Shown: positions 57,174-57,306 of the stretch, in pieces
Position numbering within the stretch: the stretch's first letter is position 1
Layout: every line of letters starts with the position of its first letter
Assembly: GCA_029059705.1 (NCBI GenBank)
Contig: JAIDVM010000035.1
Coordinates: 1-57,306 of the forward strand
From: Clostridia bacterium
GTDB taxonomy: Bacteria > Bacillota > Clostridia > Christensenellales > Borkfalkiaceae
Length of the DNA: 57,306 nucleotides
Direction of reading: 5' to 3'
The notes under the pieces: model-generated
The model's input: the letters and a program-made list of their open reading frames with translations, nothing else
What the model was told of the DNA's origin: nothing
The model's database searches: none
Program-made: the position numbers and the translations under genes

Positions 57174-57306
57174 ATGATTAATTTTGTTGCAACGCCAATC
57201 GGAAATTTAAAAGATATTTCGCTGCGCGCTTTGGAAGTGTTGCGCGGGGCGGACGTTATATTTTGCGAGGACACGCGGCATTCCTTAAAGCTGCTTTCGG
57301 CATACG
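57174..57306 (+). CDS. rsmI: 16S rRNA cytidine-1402 2'-O-methyltransferase (5' part)
   Basis: The window ends after 44 codons. The visible start [19 protein letters not shown], then [19 protein letters not shown], is the unmistakable RsmI N-terminus (tetrapyrrole-methylase fold) with the VATPIGNL and CEDTR motifs. RsmI 2'-O-methylates C1402 of 16S rRNA. An AGGG site lies upstream of ATG 57174. In Bacillus rsmI (yabC) also lies in the ricT-yabB block. Confidence 0.93.
   Translation, partial: MINFVATPIGNLKDISLRALEVLRGADVIFCEDTRHSLKLLSAY

Overview
The window looks like the replication-origin region of an uncultured, low-to-mid GC anaerobic Firmicute (Clostridia, gut or Christensenellales-like). 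I infer this from the Firmicutes-type neighbourhoods (parAB-ftsH-yyaC, rpmH-rnpA-yidD-yidC-jag, tmk-holB-ricT...yabB...rsmI), the spore protein YyaC, small XRE regulators, 2[4Fe-4S] ferredoxin, GTP-type PEP carboxykinase, AGGAGG-type ribosome sites and a carbohydrate lifestyle. No species can be named from sequence alone.

Left arm (about 0-17 kb, nearly all on the minus strand): after an XRE/DUF6809 divergent pair comes a complete hexuronate operon, kdgA-kdgK-isomerase-kduI-ugpC-like ATPase-uxaB-uxaA-uxaC, read from one promoter near 10.8 kb. A lipoprotein pectate lyase, a GH43 glycosidase and uraA-upp lie upstream of it. The lyase makes unsaturated galacturonides outside the cell. KduI, UxaC, UxaB and UxaA feed them to KDG, and KdgK and KdgA cut KDG-phosphate to pyruvate and glyceraldehyde-3-phosphate. 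A tRNA-Arg, mnmA, a small lipoprotein and two XRE genes follow (17-20 kb).

Origin (20-28 kb): parB, an unknown gene, parA and ftsH run leftward. Between ftsH and yyaC lie two parS sites and a cluster of same-orientation DnaA boxes, and a third parS-like site lies in the 3' end of ftsH. Genes left of this point are mostly on the minus strand and genes right of it mostly on the plus strand, as expected around oriC. dnaA is not in the window, and dnaN sits directly before rpmH.

Right arm (28-57 kb): dnaN, rpmH, rnpA, yidD, yidC, jag, a DUF6572 gene, a preQ1-riboswitch-controlled queT, pckG, an Lrp-type regulator with an aminotransferase, greA, lysS, an Orn/Lys/Arg decarboxylase, tmk, holB and ricT. 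Then come a LytTR/GHKL two-component pair, an esterase, a carbohydrate-binding lipoprotein and a circularly permuted, membrane-anchored GH3. Ferredoxin, yabB, an ABC exporter and the start of rsmI close the window.

The most unusual signal is a dispersed element of about 120 bp. Four full copies are placed at stop codons inside operons, all in the same orientation as the genes. Each copy is closed by terminal arms that are complementary within the copy but differ in sequence between copies, and internal hairpins are conserved by compensatory changes. Other notable points are an unknown gene translationally coupled between parA and parB, direct-repeat LytTR sites, probable leaderless mRNAs and two divergent promoters sharing one palindromic -35 box.
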